Below are positions 24,801-38,225 of a DNA stretch of 64,000 nt, piece after piece. Source of the DNA: Azolla pinnata (Eukaryota; Streptophyta; Polypodiopsida; Salviniales; Salviniaceae). How positions within the stretch are numbered: the first letter of the stretch is position 1; each line of letters begins with the position of its first letter. A model generated the notes under the pieces. The model did not search any database. It was not told the origin of the DNA and saw only the letters and a program-made list of their open reading frames with translations. A program made the translations under genes and the position numbers. Where the stretch lies: the NCBI GenBank assembly GCA_037176905.1, contig JBBBWG010000781.1, forward strand, positions 1 to 64,000. The letters are read 5' to 3'.

Positions 24801-27800
24801 AGCTTTTGGAAATGCGAAAACAGTTCGAAATGACAATTCGAGGTGAGCTGGAACAGGTGTGCCTTTCTCCTGAAGTGCTCTTATTTAGTTCGGTGTTCTT
24901 TCTTCATGCTCAGATTCTTTTTTCTATTATTCGAAACATAATTGAACTATTGTTGCGAAAATGTAGTGATTATAATCTCTGTTCCCTGATGTGAAAATTC
25001 AAGCACTTGTATGTTTCAGTGGGAATTTCAATTAATGCATGAGCACATTTTGATTAGAAATTCAATTGAAAAAGGCATGGGATGTGTTTGATAACTACAT
25101 GTATCTGAATAATCTTGGCCGATATGGTTGGTGTTATTAGAAACTGTTATATTGAAGTGTGCTTTAAAGATTTGTCTTCATAAAGATTGATGTTTTTCAT
25201 GTTTGTATCAGTCGATTCGGTAAATTTGTTGAGATTCAATTTGATTCAAATGGGAGGATATCAGGGGCTGCAATCAGAACTTATCTTCTTGAGAGGTCTC
25301 GTGTTGTGCAAATAACACACTTAGAAAGAAACTATCATTGTTTCTACCAGCTCTGTGCCTCAGAGGTAGCTATTCACATTCTTATAATTAACATGTCGAA
25401 ATTTGGAAAATAATTAAGCTTGTGCACTTTGTTGTGTCCAGGATGCTGAGAAGTTCAAAGTAAAAGATGCAACAAGTTTTCATTATTTGAACCAAAGCAA
25501 GTGTTTTGAATTAGCTGGAGTCAGTAATGAAAAAGAGTACCTCAGGACAAGACGTGCCATGGACATTGTAGGGATTACTTATGATGAACAGGTGTGTACT
25601 AAGACAGTTCTTTTTGACATAATCATCTTAGGCAGTGTCTAGAGATCAAAATGTTGTTTCCTCTGCCGATGTCCAGGATGCCATTTTCAGGACATTGGCA
25701 GCAATTCTGCACTTGGGAAATATTGAGTTTTCTCCAGGAAAAGAGCATGATTCCTCAGTTCTCAAGGACAAACAGTCTGTTTTCCACCTTCAGACTGCAG
25801 CCGATTTGCTAATGTGTGTCCCACAACTGATTACATCACATGGAGTATTATCTTAACATCAGTAAATTAGAACCTATGATATGTGTTCTATGTCTGTGCA
25901 TATTTCTGTTTTAAACCTTGCAAAATTTCATCTCGCTGCTGACAGGTGTGATCCTAACAACTTGAAGGATACATTATGCACACGCATTATTGTCACTCGA
26001 GAGGAAAATATCACAAAAACACTTGATCCAGAAGCAGCTCTTATAAATAGGGATGCACTTGCAAAAACTATTTACTCTCGGCTTTTTGATTGGTATAATT
26101 TGAATTTTAAATATGAATAATATTTTTTCCTGAAAACTTTTAGAGCAATGAATAAACCTTTTTTTCTTTGAACGGTGGAAGGTTGGTGGATAAAATCAAT
26201 AGATCAATAGGCCAGGATGCAGATTCAAGAGCCCAGATTGGAGTGCTGGATATATATGGATTTGAGAGCTTCGTGAAAAATAGGTTTGTGGCGGAATCTT
26301 TTGTCTCCTAGTATTTGTTGGAGTTGCACAGATCTGATACATAATTGTCCTTATGCTTATCATGAATCCAGCTTTGAACAGTTTTGCATCAATTTGGCTA
26401 ATGAGAAGCTTCAACAGCACTTCAATCAGGTATTACCTTGTAATGGAGCAATTCTACTGTCCATCACTTCCTCTACAGTATTAATGGGTTGTTTTATTCA
26501 GCATGTTTTTAAAATGGAGCAAGAAGAATACACCAAGGAAGCTATAAACTGGAGCTACATTGAGTTCATTGACAATCAAGATGTATTGGACCTTATTGAA
26601 AAGGTATCTTTGCATTTTCTTTCCTTATGAACATATTAACCTAAGTTTATGCAAAGTATGAGCTATACCAACTACAAGTGAATAATATCCATTTTGAGCA
26701 AGTTAACGTTCTTATTGGAAGCTCTATTCATAGAAGAGGGATGTATAGCTTTTGGCTTTGCTTCCACATTGTTGGATCTTTAAGCCAGTTAGCTAACTAG
26801 TTGGTTTTTCCGATTTTCTATTGCAATTTGCATGGCTTAGAGTGGTTTGATTCCTCTTATTATTTTCCAAAGGCCGTGATAGCATACACTTGTTAATAAT
26901 GAGTTTATGCAGGTAGTTTATTATAATATGGCTACTACGAGTTCACATTGCTACCTATGGTACTGATAAATATTCAAAAGAGTTGCACTGGTTTTAAAGT
27001 GCTTTTGATCAATTTTAAAGAGTATGAAACATCAGGGCTGCTACTTTCTTCTCTTATTTTGAAAGAATGTTAGCTACTAATGTCATCATCATCTCTTCCG
27101 ATAGTACACTGAGCTCCATCCTTCTGCATAAACTGTTTGACATTTTTCCTGTTACCTCTCTCTATGTATTTTCGTAGTTTCTTGTCCATGAGCATTGTGA
27201 ATCATTTGGTTTTAGAGGTTATAGTATTTTAACTATACTTCTCCTTTGTTTTGGTTTAGAAACCTGTGGGAATTATTGCACTGCTGGATGAAGCATGGTA
27301 ACGTTCTTACTTTCTTGTTCCTCTCAATTGTTGCTACCTCTCACACTCTGCTTTTGATGTTTATAATTTCTGTTGTGTCTGCAAATCACTTTCTTTCTTC
27401 TTTATGATGGTTGTATTAAGCCCCCACAACTTGTATCAATTGAAGCAATGCCTATATGTTGTTGCAGTACTTAGTGTAATGTGTAAATGGTTATGCGAGG
27501 TACCATGAGTTGAATGACAATGCCAGACATGCAGTATGATCGAACAGGGAGGTGATGACCATATCATGTGTGATGTTTGGTGAAAAAGAAGTTGCCTAAG
27601 TATTTGCGAACTGGTGAATTTCGTTGCTTGATCCACCACTTTTTGAGCACAATCTGGACCCCAGAAATTCTTTACTAGTGATTCTAAAGGAATTGGCATG
27701 ATATGAGAAATACCAATGGGTCATAGATGTGGACAGTGCTTGCATTACATGCATTTCTTGAAGAATGTTAAGAAGTGCAGATGAATTGTTCATGATCCCA

Positions 27801-30800
27801 TTTGTGGTGGATATCAGGGTCACATTTCAAATTCTGTTTGTTGCTTGTTCCTCCTTGCATGCTCTTGTGTTGAAACTTGTAGGGTCTCAGAATTGGCTTA
27901 AAATTTGATTGCAGTAGGCATTGTAGACATCATTCCAGATGTCCATTGTGGATTATTGTAGTTATACACTCATCTATGTAATCGGTAGTTCATTTTGTTT
28001 ATTTTAACCTGATGATGATCCCCTGTGGATATCAGCAAACATCCTTTTTTATGTGCACATTAATCGTGGACTCTTTTCTCTTTGGTTGTATCTATCAACA
28101 TTTCCTTCACGGTGGTTGAGGAAGAAATCAGATCTTCCATGGGTTTGTTTGCCAGCAGCTCTTACTTGTCATGTATCAGTATCGTCTTTAGGATATGTAC
28201 ACTTCCTTGTTTGTATGATAGCTGAGACACTTGTCTATAGATGCTGTTTTGGCTATGCTTGTACAGGTTTGTGTTGCACTGCCAACCTGAAGAATGGATT
28301 AAACATAAAATTGAGTTGCTCTCCCTACATTAAATATAGATTTGAGTTGCTCTCCTACCTTGAATATAGATTTGAGGGACAGTCTACCTGAACAATGGAT
28401 CCATGCCATGTCTTTTTACCTTTTCTTTCTAGTTTTATGATGGTGGTTTCCATTGCTTCAGACATTTTTATAACACGTTTTTGTGAAACATGATGTAATA
28501 TTAATTAAGAATTACCATTGTCTGGGAATATTTTCCTTGCCTTGGTCTCTGCATCTCTCATAAAAAATGAAACGGAAGCTACTGTTGTGGGTAACCTTAT
28601 TAAGAATTCGAATGGAAGCTTCTTAAATGTCCTCTCATACAATTGTTAAGGGTATTCTTGCTGCATGAGAAGTTTCTTAAATGTCCTTCATGCAATGAAC
28701 CATTTCCAACTGATTTCCGGCATGTGTGTTTTGTTTGCACTAGATTATTATCTGCTTTTTTTGAAGTGTCTTTAATGCACCAACTATGATGAGTCAATAC
28801 GTTTGAGATTGGATTGTTGCCCTTTGTTGATCTTAAAAAGTATATTAATAAAACCTTTCAATATGATTGTTTAATATTGCTTAAATAGCCTATTCCTATC
28901 AAATCTTTCTTGAAATCAGTTTTTTAAACCGGTAATAAGTTTGTGCTTTTGATCTGATGTCATACTGTTCTATGCCTTCACAGCATGTTTCCAAAATCAA
29001 CCAAGGAGACATTTTCTACAAAGCTGTTTCAGAATTTTCAACATAATTCACGCTTCAAGAAACCCCGACTTTCGACTACAGACTTCACCATCTTGCATTA
29101 TGCTGGTGATGTATGTAATGATCTCTCAAGTAGAGCTATTTGTCTTGGAGTTTTTCTTTAGCCTTCCCTTAGTTTTTCTAGCTAATTTGTCTTATGAGCT
29201 TGTTTACAGGTTACATACCAAACTGATTTATTTCTAGAAAAGAACAGGGATTATGTGGTTGTAGAGCATCAATCGTTGTTGATGTCGTCAAAGAGTCCAT
29301 TTATTTCCAGCTTATTTCCACCTTTGACAGAAGATACATCCAAATCCTCTTATAAGTTCTCATCAATAGCCACACGGTTCAAGGTATGTGAATTCTATAG
29401 TGATGATGGGTTCCTCATGTTCTGGAAATGATCATGTACATCAACTGTTTCAATCTTGTGTTAAGAATTTTGATTGACCTATATGAAATGTGTTTTTTCT
29501 TCTGTCGTTTTAATCCAGCAACAACTACAATCACTTATGGAGACACTGAGTCTGACAGAACCACATTACATCCGATGTGTAAAACCAAACCATGATAATA
29601 AACCTGGACGTTTTGATAATCAAAGTGTCCTCCATCAGCTCCGATGTGGAGTAAGTTTGACTTTTGTGTGTCTTGACTGCTTGAGATCTTGAGGAAACTG
29701 AACTTTAAATTGTGCATTGAAATTTTTAGGGAGTGCTTGAGGCTGTAAGGATAAGTTGTGCGGGATATCCAACACGTAGAACATATGATGAGTTCCTTGA
29801 CCGGTTTGGACTACTGGCTCCAGATTTACTGGAGGGAAAGTAAGTAAAACTTTGGTATGTCTTGCCCTCCAGAACTCGAATACTTAGCAAGGGACTGACT
29901 GGTATGCTTTCAGCTATGATGAAAGAGCGGTAACAGACCAGTTATTGAGAAGGATGAATCTAAGCAGTTATCAGGTATTGCATATTCTTATAGAAATCTT
30001 CAGTTACTAAGTAAAGTTGATGTTGTGGTAACATTGTTTCAATATTGCTTCAGTTGGGGATTACAAAGATATTCTTGAGAGCAGGGCAGATGGCAGAATT
30101 GGATTCTAGAAGGGCCCGAGTTTTATATGCCGCAGCAAAATCCATTCAGCGGAAAGTTCGTACATATATTGCTCGAAAGCGTTTCTTAGCCATGCGGGAA
30201 GCTGCTATCCGGATCCAGGCTTATTGGCGAGGTATTGAGCATAAAGAATCAGGGCATATGTTTGTGTCCAATAAATCAGCATATTTGGAAGTGCATAATA
30301 AGCTTTCTATCCAACCCAGGTTATCTTGGTCGTCTGCTATATGAACTGAAGCGTAGGGAAGCTGCTGCTGTCATAATTCAAAAGAATGTCAGAATGTGGC
30401 AGTCCCAAAGCTCATTCAATAGAATACGCAGAGCTGTTATTCTTGTCCAATGCTGTGTTCGTCTTTTCTTATTCAAGGAAGCCAAGCGGCATACAGAGAA
30501 GGAGGATGCTGCAGTTCGGATTCAGGTGAATAGTACTTTGTTGCTTTGGCACTTCATGTAGCTCTGCTCACGAGTGCATACCATCATGTCTGCGGTTGTG
30601 CCATTTTAATATTGCATCTAGTTTCTTCGGTGAATTTAGAAATGCAACATATCGATGTGGGACTGAGATAAATCAAGCTGTTTGCATCATGATGTATACA
30701 GTAGCCTTTAACTTGGTGTTCTCTCATTTTATGTATAGTTTCAGTAGAAGCTATAGTATGTCAGTCTCTTTTAGGGGCCATGGATGTATGGTATATGTGA

Positions 30801-33800
30801 GCATAGATTTTTGTCATAATCTTGTGGCGGTGGTATGTTATTGTAGGCAAAATGGAGAGGAAGACTGTGTTATAAACGTTATGTACAATTAAGGAAGGCA
30901 GCTATATCATTCCAATGTGCTTGGCGATCCAGGAGTGCAAGGAAACAGCTACGAAGGCTAAGGATTGTAAGTGTGTATTTTCTTTATTGGTGTTACAGTA
31001 GGTCACTCTGAGAAGAATTACTATTCAAGACCTTAAATATGGGCATGCTCAATTAACATCGGAAAGTTTTTGATAATTATGGGTTCCATTAGTTTCTCAA
31101 TAAGTACATGAACTCTAAATAAAATAATAACATGTTTTCACTTGTTTCTTTCAAACTGGATTTCTTGTGCTTTGAAAGTGTTACCTAATCTCAAAATGGT
31201 AGTGTGTAATCAGACTATTATTTTGGTAGGCTGCTAGAGAAACAGGCGTTTTACAAGAAGCTAAGTCGAAGCTGGAAAAGAGATGTGAAGAACTTACTTG
31301 GCGGTTACAATTGGAAAAACGCTTAAGGGTATTTGTTCTTTATAGGCTCTTGATGGATATGATTAGTAAATATTGCATAAATTTGTTATGAAAGCATCTG
31401 CATTGGTTGAATATTCCTATAGAGGTTTCAAGGATTTTGGAATAAATGATGCTTATGCCCATGTATGTAATCCATGCATATTCAGCTAATCAGGATCTTA
31501 CAAGTGTAGGTTGATATTGAGGAAGCAAAAGCACAAGAGATTGGAAAATTGCAAGCTAATATTGTTGAAATGCAACATCGAATAGAAACCTTGGAGGCAC
31601 TTCTTTTAAAAGAACGGGATACCAACAAGATGCTATCAATTCAGTTGTCTAATTTGGTGAAAATGCGGCCAACTTTGGAGGCTGTTGAAGCAAAAAATCA
31701 GAAGCTTATGAAAGATAATGAGCGTTTGATGGTATGCATGTGTTTGTTTGTCTGGTAGATAATTTTAGATCAACTAGAATTTCCTCATTTTGAGGAACAT
31801 GTAGGAAGTGATTACAAATGCGGAAAGGAAAGCATTTGAAGCTGAAAACGAGTTAATAAAGTCAAGAAAAGAAAGCGAGGAAAGACATCAAAAAGCTCTG
31901 GAGGCTGAATCAAGAATGGATAGAGTACAAGAAACACTTTTAAGGTGGGACTATAGCATTATATATTTTCAATAGTACAGCTCAACATTTTTAGAAATAA
32001 ATAATTATGGAAAACTATTTCTTCATGGTATACAAAGGTTGGAAGAGAAAATGTCAAATTTGGAGTCTGAAAATCAAGTTCTTCGCGAAAATCAAGTTTT
32101 CCGAACACAATCTCTGGCCTTGTCACCACCAGCTGGGTTGACAGATAGAACAAAGCATATTCAAGCAAGTGTTCGCTATATTTTCAGTGATTCTGCTCCC
32201 TGTGCCATAAAGTAATATAATTTTTGTGCTTCCGTCAACTGCAGAGAACCCCTGAGGTCTATCGGCTTACAAATGGAGAATATAAACCCTGGCATACAAG
32301 TCCAATGCAGGTAAACTGTATTTAACATTAGATATGCAGATGCAGGCTGCGGCTGATTTTCTTACTAGCTTTGATTTCGTCTCACAGATTTCTCCAGCAC
32401 AGTCTCAGGTTGTTGCTCAATCTGATCAGAAGCGGCAGAAAATGATTATAGATAGGCAACAGGTTGGTAAATTACCTTTGTGGCAAAAGGTATATTTGAG
32501 TTGCAAGACTTATCAATGTTTGAGGTGTGTACAGGAGAATCAGGATGCACTTTTGAGGTGTGTTATTCAAGATGTAGGATTCAGCCATGAAAAACCTTTG
32601 GCAGCATGTATTATTTACAAATGTTTGCTTCACTGGAGAGCATTTGAATCTGAACGAACAAACATATTTGAACGTGTAATTGAGACAATTGGGACTGTAA
32701 TAGAGGTAAACCTTGGTGTTCTCTGCTTAATTATTGTTTGCCTCATTATTTTTAAGTAGTGGTTTGATTTTACGGTAACAGAAATGCCTATTAATAGTCA
32801 TTATTTATCAAGAACTGGAGGCAATATTACCGACATTTTTTCATGGAACTTCGAATATAGTATTTTTCTATATATTTCTTTGACGTTTCTCATGATTGGT
32901 TGGAAATTATAGGGGCAAGAGAGCAATGATGCTTTGGCATATTGGTTGTCAAACACATCAACACTTCTCTTTCTTCTCCAGCGCAATCTGAAGCCAAGTG
33001 GGGCGCCGAGCACACCACAACGCCGGATTACACCTTCCAGTACACTATTGACGAGAATGACACAGGTGAGATATGAAAGTGTTGATATGAAAATCTAATT
33101 GGTATGGTTATTGACAAAAGCTTTGGTACCATTTCCTCCAGAGCTTTCGATCACCATCAGGTTTTAGTGGCGTTCCTATAAATGGTGGGTTTGGTGGGTT
33201 AGATGCTTTAAGGCAGGTTGAGGCAAAGTACCCAGCTTTGCTCTTTAAGCAGCAACTCACTGCCTATGTCGAGAAGCTTTATGGGATGCTTCGAGACAAT
33301 TTGAAGAAAGAGATATCGCCATTACTTACAGCTTGTATTCAGGTGGGTGCATTATCTTACACTGATTGATTACTAAATTTTCAGCACGTTTTGCCATATG
33401 GAAATAACGTGGTTCGCAGGCACCGAGGTCTTCTAGGGTTGGGATGGCAAAGGGACAGTCTCGATCACCTAGTTCGGCTTCATCAACTCAGCATCTTTTG
33501 AGCAGTCATTGGCACAGCATTATCACCAGTCTGGATGGGCTGCTGAAAATTCTACGTGCAAATTATGTATTGATTTTTCTGCTTTCTGCTCAGGAATAAC
33601 TTCGTTACTAACTACACAGAGACCGCTTACCACAGATTTTGACGGAGTTTGGTTATGTACAGGTGCCTTCTTTTTTGATTTGCAAGATTTTTACTCAGAT
33701 ATTCTCCTTCATAAATGTACAGCTATTTAATAGGTGAGTTGTTTCTGAATTTGTAGAATGGGATTTTGGTTTTGGAAGAGATTTTATCTTTGACTTGGGT

Positions 33801-34737
33801 TTCTATCTCTGACAGTCTGTTATTGAGACGAGAATGTTGCTCGTTTAGTAATGGGGAGTATGTCAAAGCTGGCCTTGCAGAACTAGACCGTTGGATATCT
33901 GAAGCATCTGAAAAGGTGAGTGTCCATTTTGTGTTAACCTTTCAAACGAATGCTGAATGATAGTTGTGTGTGGGAATTTCGAGCAGTATGCGGGGAACTC
34001 TTGGAGTCAGCTCAGTTACATCAGGCAGGCAGTTGGATTCTTGGTATCCCTCTAGTCAGGATATAGCTTAATGCAATGAAAATTCCTCGCTATTACGTTG
34101 TCTGAGTTTGAAGATTTTTGGGTCAGGTTATTCATCAGAAAACTAAGAAGTCATTGGAGGAGATAATGAACGATTTATGCCCGGTAGGTGTTCTGGTTGG
34201 GATGATGATTTTACGATTAGCTTGGGATCTGACTTTAGTAACCGTTCGATGAATGACTGCATTTGCCAACAATCCGTACAGGTGCTAAGTGTTCAGCAAC
34301 TTTACCGAATAAGTACCATGTACTGGGATGACAAATATGGAACTCACAGTGTTTCACCAGAGGTATGTACATTTATCTGATGTCCTCGAAAGGAAAAACC
34401 CAAGACCTGTGATTGAGATAATCAGGGAACATCAACCTTGCTTCTTTTGTAGGTTATTGCCAGCATGAGAAAGGTCATGACCGATGAATCAAACAGTCTG
34501 ACCAGCTCATTCCTGCTCGATGACGATTCGAGGTAAGATGTGCTTTGAGATTTCGCGTCGATCGAACGATTCTACGTAGGGTAAGCTTAATCTAGGTGTT
34601 TTGGCATTGACAGCATCCCATTCTCAGTCGAAGATATTTCGAAATCGATGACGGATGTGGACTTATCGCAGATTGAACCGCCTCCACTGCTCCGGGAAAA
34701 TCCTGCATTCCAGTTCTTGCAGACTAGTTCAGAGTAG
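21048..34737 (+). CDS. Class XI myosin heavy chain
   Basis: An actin motor moving organelles and vesicles; about 1,538 residues, usual for the class. The 39 coding exons begin at 21048, 22487, 22696, 24310, 24539, 24784, 25212, 25442, 25677, 25946, 26182, 26372, 26502, 27260, 28984, 29210, 29519, 29730, 29914, 30054, 30320, 30847, 31230, 31510, 31805, 32038, 32245, 32388, 32535, 32913, 33142, 33420, 33663, 33816, 33987, 34127, 34282, 34453 and 34614, and all join in frame. Exon 1 encodes only MSKK. The N-terminal SH3-like segment ([15 protein letters not shown]) precedes the motor, with P-loop GESGAGKT (about 160-167), switch I NDNSSRFG and switch II DIYGFE (about 436-441). Six IQ motifs (about 735-885) bind calmodulin-type light chains. 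A coiled coil (about 885-1080) ends in the IQRTPE junction. The globular DIL tail follows, including [16 protein letters not shown]. Intron 26 (32165-32244) is GC-AG. The largest introns are 1.4-1.7 kb. Every motor signature examined is intact. Confidence 0.96.
21806..21832. repeat. (TA)n in myosin intron 1
   Basis: A run of about 13 TA units within the first myosin intron. Confidence 0.9.
24080..24143. repeat. 32-bp tandem duplication in a myosin intron
   Basis: Two near-identical 32-bp copies (CACTTGTGTTTCTCC... and CACATGTGTTTCTCC..., each ending GATTCTCTAGC) lie in the intron before the exon that starts at 24310. Confidence 0.9.
32463..32534 (+). other. 72-nt frame-preserving intron (exitron-like) in myosin
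   Basis: Between the exon ending IIDRQQ and the exon starting ENQDALL lies a 72-nt segment starting GTTGGT and ending ACAG. It is a multiple of three and has no stop codon, so retention would add 24 residues ([12 protein letters not shown]...) at the entry to the globular tail. Homologous myosins join QQ directly to ENQD, which supports splicing as the main form. Confidence 0.75.
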
Positions 34738-37700
34738 AAAAGCCTTAGTCAAGTACATAGCTCTCTCCCTCCCTCTCCCTCTCTAGATATATATATAGAT
34801 ATATATATATATATATCTATAATTTTTGAGCAGTGCTATTTTTGAAAGCTGCTGTGGATATATGAGGTTTTGCCATCTTGCCTGTAGATGGATAGAGGGC
34901 ATCATTATCATCATCATCCAATCGTGTCATTGTCTTGTTGTCAAATCTTTGTAATGATGGAAAAAGCTTGCTTTCTTGAGGAAGCTGCTGTTTGTAATTG
35001 CATCATTGTGTGCCATATGTGAGGTATAAGCGCTCTATTTGATTTGTCGTTCAGATTATTCGTCCCCTTTGGATTATTTGTCCTTGTTGCTGGGAGGTAA
35101 GCTTTCTGTGATTGATGTCAGCATGTCTCAGAAGCTTTTGCTGTTTCTTTGACACATCCTCTACTTGGAAACTGCATAGGATTCCTTTCCAGAACTTTAA
35201 CTCGATGAACGAATTATGTCCGCAGAATAGTAATCTACAAATCTTGGTCTGGAATCCAAAAGCATATGGGGAGCGAATGCTTACTAGAAAGCAAGACTCC
35301 ATGGAGCACACAAACAGCTGAATTGTCAATGTCGGGTAGATAGAAATTTGAAGCTGGATGTAGAGTTCGTTGCTGGACGGTGTATAATTTGAGCCGTTAT
35401 TAATTTTGTGCACTGATAGTGATTATCAAGTGTTAGATGAGCTTACTTCAATGACTTTTCGTCGAGTCGAATCAAAGTTTCATATAATATCATACAAATG
35501 TAATTTGGATCATCTTATACAAGTCTGATCGTGTATGGGAAAGGGAGACCATTAGAAGTTTCACACAATGGCAGTCAAATACAAAGTGAATTGAGTTCGC
35601 ACTTGATTTCCTGCCTCTGCTTGTTTACGACCCTTCTTGTCAATGAAAATCACACACAGCATTGAGTCGTAAACATGCTATAGCTCAAAACCTACTTGAT
35701 TCACTGTTGCCATCTCTACTTGAAATCAAAAAATATCCTCAAACAAAGATCTAAAGTACAACCTCAGTCACAAGTGTTGTATCATCATATCGCTAGTTGT
35801 GTGGATGAAATTAGGCCTTCGAACATCGCTTCTCTTCAATAACTGATGATAGGACATTCTTATGGGGAAAGGAAGAAGGGCGATAAGGAGGACTGGGATT
35901 CACCATGTAATGTGAAAAATCATATAAGTGCGGTAAGTGCAATGACTCCGCGTCCTCCTCGTGCAATGTCTTTATTGCCGAGTAAGGATATTGCCGAGTA
36001 AGGAAAGGGAGATCGATGGTACACGATAAAAGAGAAGGACAATGATGTCGGAAAGCGACTTAAGGTTAAAAAAGGAAGGCGATAAAACACACACAACCAT
36101 CTATCACGATTCTCAATAGATGCGTGTAAGAAAACATTGAGTATGGTCTTTTACTAAACCCCTCTAGACCTTCTTAAACCTTTAAACCCTGAACTGATCA
36201 GTATTATTGCTACCCTAGTAGGTACTAGTAGTAAGTGAAACATGTTGAATCTCTCAATACTTGACCTATGAAGATGATAATCAGTCAAATCAATCTACCT
36301 ATCAATGATTGGAAACAATCAAACACCCAATTGTGTAAACAGTCTCCCAGGCCATCTTTTGTTTGCTTAAGTAAGCAAGCAAGCATTCATGTATCTTAGT
36401 GTTGCTGCCTCGGTGGTTTTTACATCACAAAGCACGAAGAAATCGAAGCAAAAGTCAAGTATGGACCGACTGAAGTTTGATCCCTCTGTTGTCAGGCACC
36501 AAACACAGATCGATCATCTGCTCGACTACGGACATCTAAGCAAAATATCTCCTCCCTCTTTTGTCGGCATTCGCCCACGTTCAAAAAGCTTCGACCAGGC
36601 ACAAACAGGCCCCTTTTCTTTTATAAAAGAAATGGAAGTAAGGAGCTTCTCTGTATATTTTGGCTTGAGCACAACCTCTCCCATTCACGAGGGCCACAAC
36701 CCAAGCTGTCGGAGTGTGTTTCTCTCAGAGAAAGTTTTCCACAATGCATACATTCCCAAGAAACTGATTACCACCCTAATTCTTCTTCTTCAGATTTTAT
36801 TCCATAGAAAAGAGAAAGAGGCTCACTTGATGTTTATGTGTATAGACTGAGAGCTCACATGCGCCGCGAGAGATCTTTTCCTTTGATCAATGGCTCCTCC
36901 ATCCACGTCGGTTTCACTGAACATTAGCATCGCCATCAGCATCATCATCATGATTAGCATTATTATTTCTTTTAGAATCCGAAAGGGAACATGTTCACGA
37001 TACACCCATTATTAAAACCATAATCAATGTAAGTAGTGGAACTGGTCGATCCCATACCTGCACATTTCCCGTTCTGACCACTGTTTTTGCACATTGGGAG
37101 GGCTTCATAATCAGCTCCTTTGATTGATCGATCAGCCGATCACGTGTCCATGTGCACAATGCTTGTTCCTTACTACTTCCTCGCCCCATCAAATTGAAGC
37201 AAGAAGGAAAGCCGTAAATCTCTTCTATAAAACCTCTCTGTCCTCTTGGAGGAAGAGCCATCCGTCCCAACCATCCATTCCGTTGAGCACCTCACATTCA
37301 CAGCACAAAAGATAGTGAGTGGGACCCTTCTTAAAGCTCTGCCTTCTTAAAGCATCAACAAAAGTCTACTTCCAAAAGGAACTCTTCAGTAGTACAGCAA
37401 GTCATTGATGACCTCGTCACATTTGGTCCCATCAGCTAAATATCTTCGGTAACCCAAAGATGCTAAAACCCTAAACCCTAAACTCTATAGACCGCTATTG
37501 ATAGGTTGAAAGGAAGTTCGGGCTGGTTGAAACTGACCGCGGACCTGGACCACAAAACCTGGTGTGGGCAAGAAAAATTGACTCAGATTTGGCATACAAA
37601 GACTCAGGGAATCAAATTAACCATATGGAGAAGGGCCAACCTGATCTGCAAAACACTCGGAATGTTTAAGTCCATGAGCTCAGGTGATCAAATTCCCTGG

Positions 37701-38225
37701 TTGAAGATCAGAAAATGGTAATTATAATACCTTTGTTGAAAGATTACTCTTTGTTGAAGATCAGAAAAAGGTAATTAACCTTTGTTGGAGAAGAAACAGG
37801 AAAAGCGTTTGACTGACTCTATGATTCTGATACTTTCTCTTCGGGAAGTAAAAGCAGTCCATCTTAAGCTAGACATGACTTGAATTTAAATGCAACGAAC
37901 CATCAGAAGTAAATTATGCATATAGTAAACGACCCTAAACGATGAAAAAATCAACCTGAAACCTTTTGTCCCAACACATTAATGGCCTTACAATTGCGGC
38001 TTATGTAGAACAAAGACACCATCTCTTAATCCATTGTGTGCTGATAAAACCAGCTTAAGCATACTGACCACAAATTAGTATCCAGAGGCATTCAAAAGAA
38101 AGAAACAAGATTGATCGAGGTTGCCATATCGAAAACAAGGAGAATTTTTCAGTGAACTTAGATTTAAACCAAGTTCCGGCTTTCACGTTAACTTCTTTTC
38201 CATGTTTTTTGTATTATAGTTGAAT
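34738..38225. other. Spacer between myosin and thioredoxin genes
   Basis: The first part is probable myosin 3' UTR and contains a TA/GATA microsatellite at about 34783-34823. Beyond that I see no supported gene. The plus-strand frame at 36389-36850 (153 codons) has no recognisable domain. The overlapping AAACCCTAAACCCTAAA words at 37467-37483 are telo-box type. Confidence 0.55.

Noticed and set aside
25632-25676. Earlier acceptor giving a 15-residue insertion in the myosin motor
   Set aside because: The acceptor at 25676 (GTCCAG|GAT) gives YDEQ|DAIFR, which matches the conserved myosin XI spacing. The earlier one adds non-homologous residues, although alternative use is possible.
36389-36850. 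153-codon ORF in the spacer after the myosin gene
   Set aside because: No recognisable domain and no supporting promoter or splice signals.
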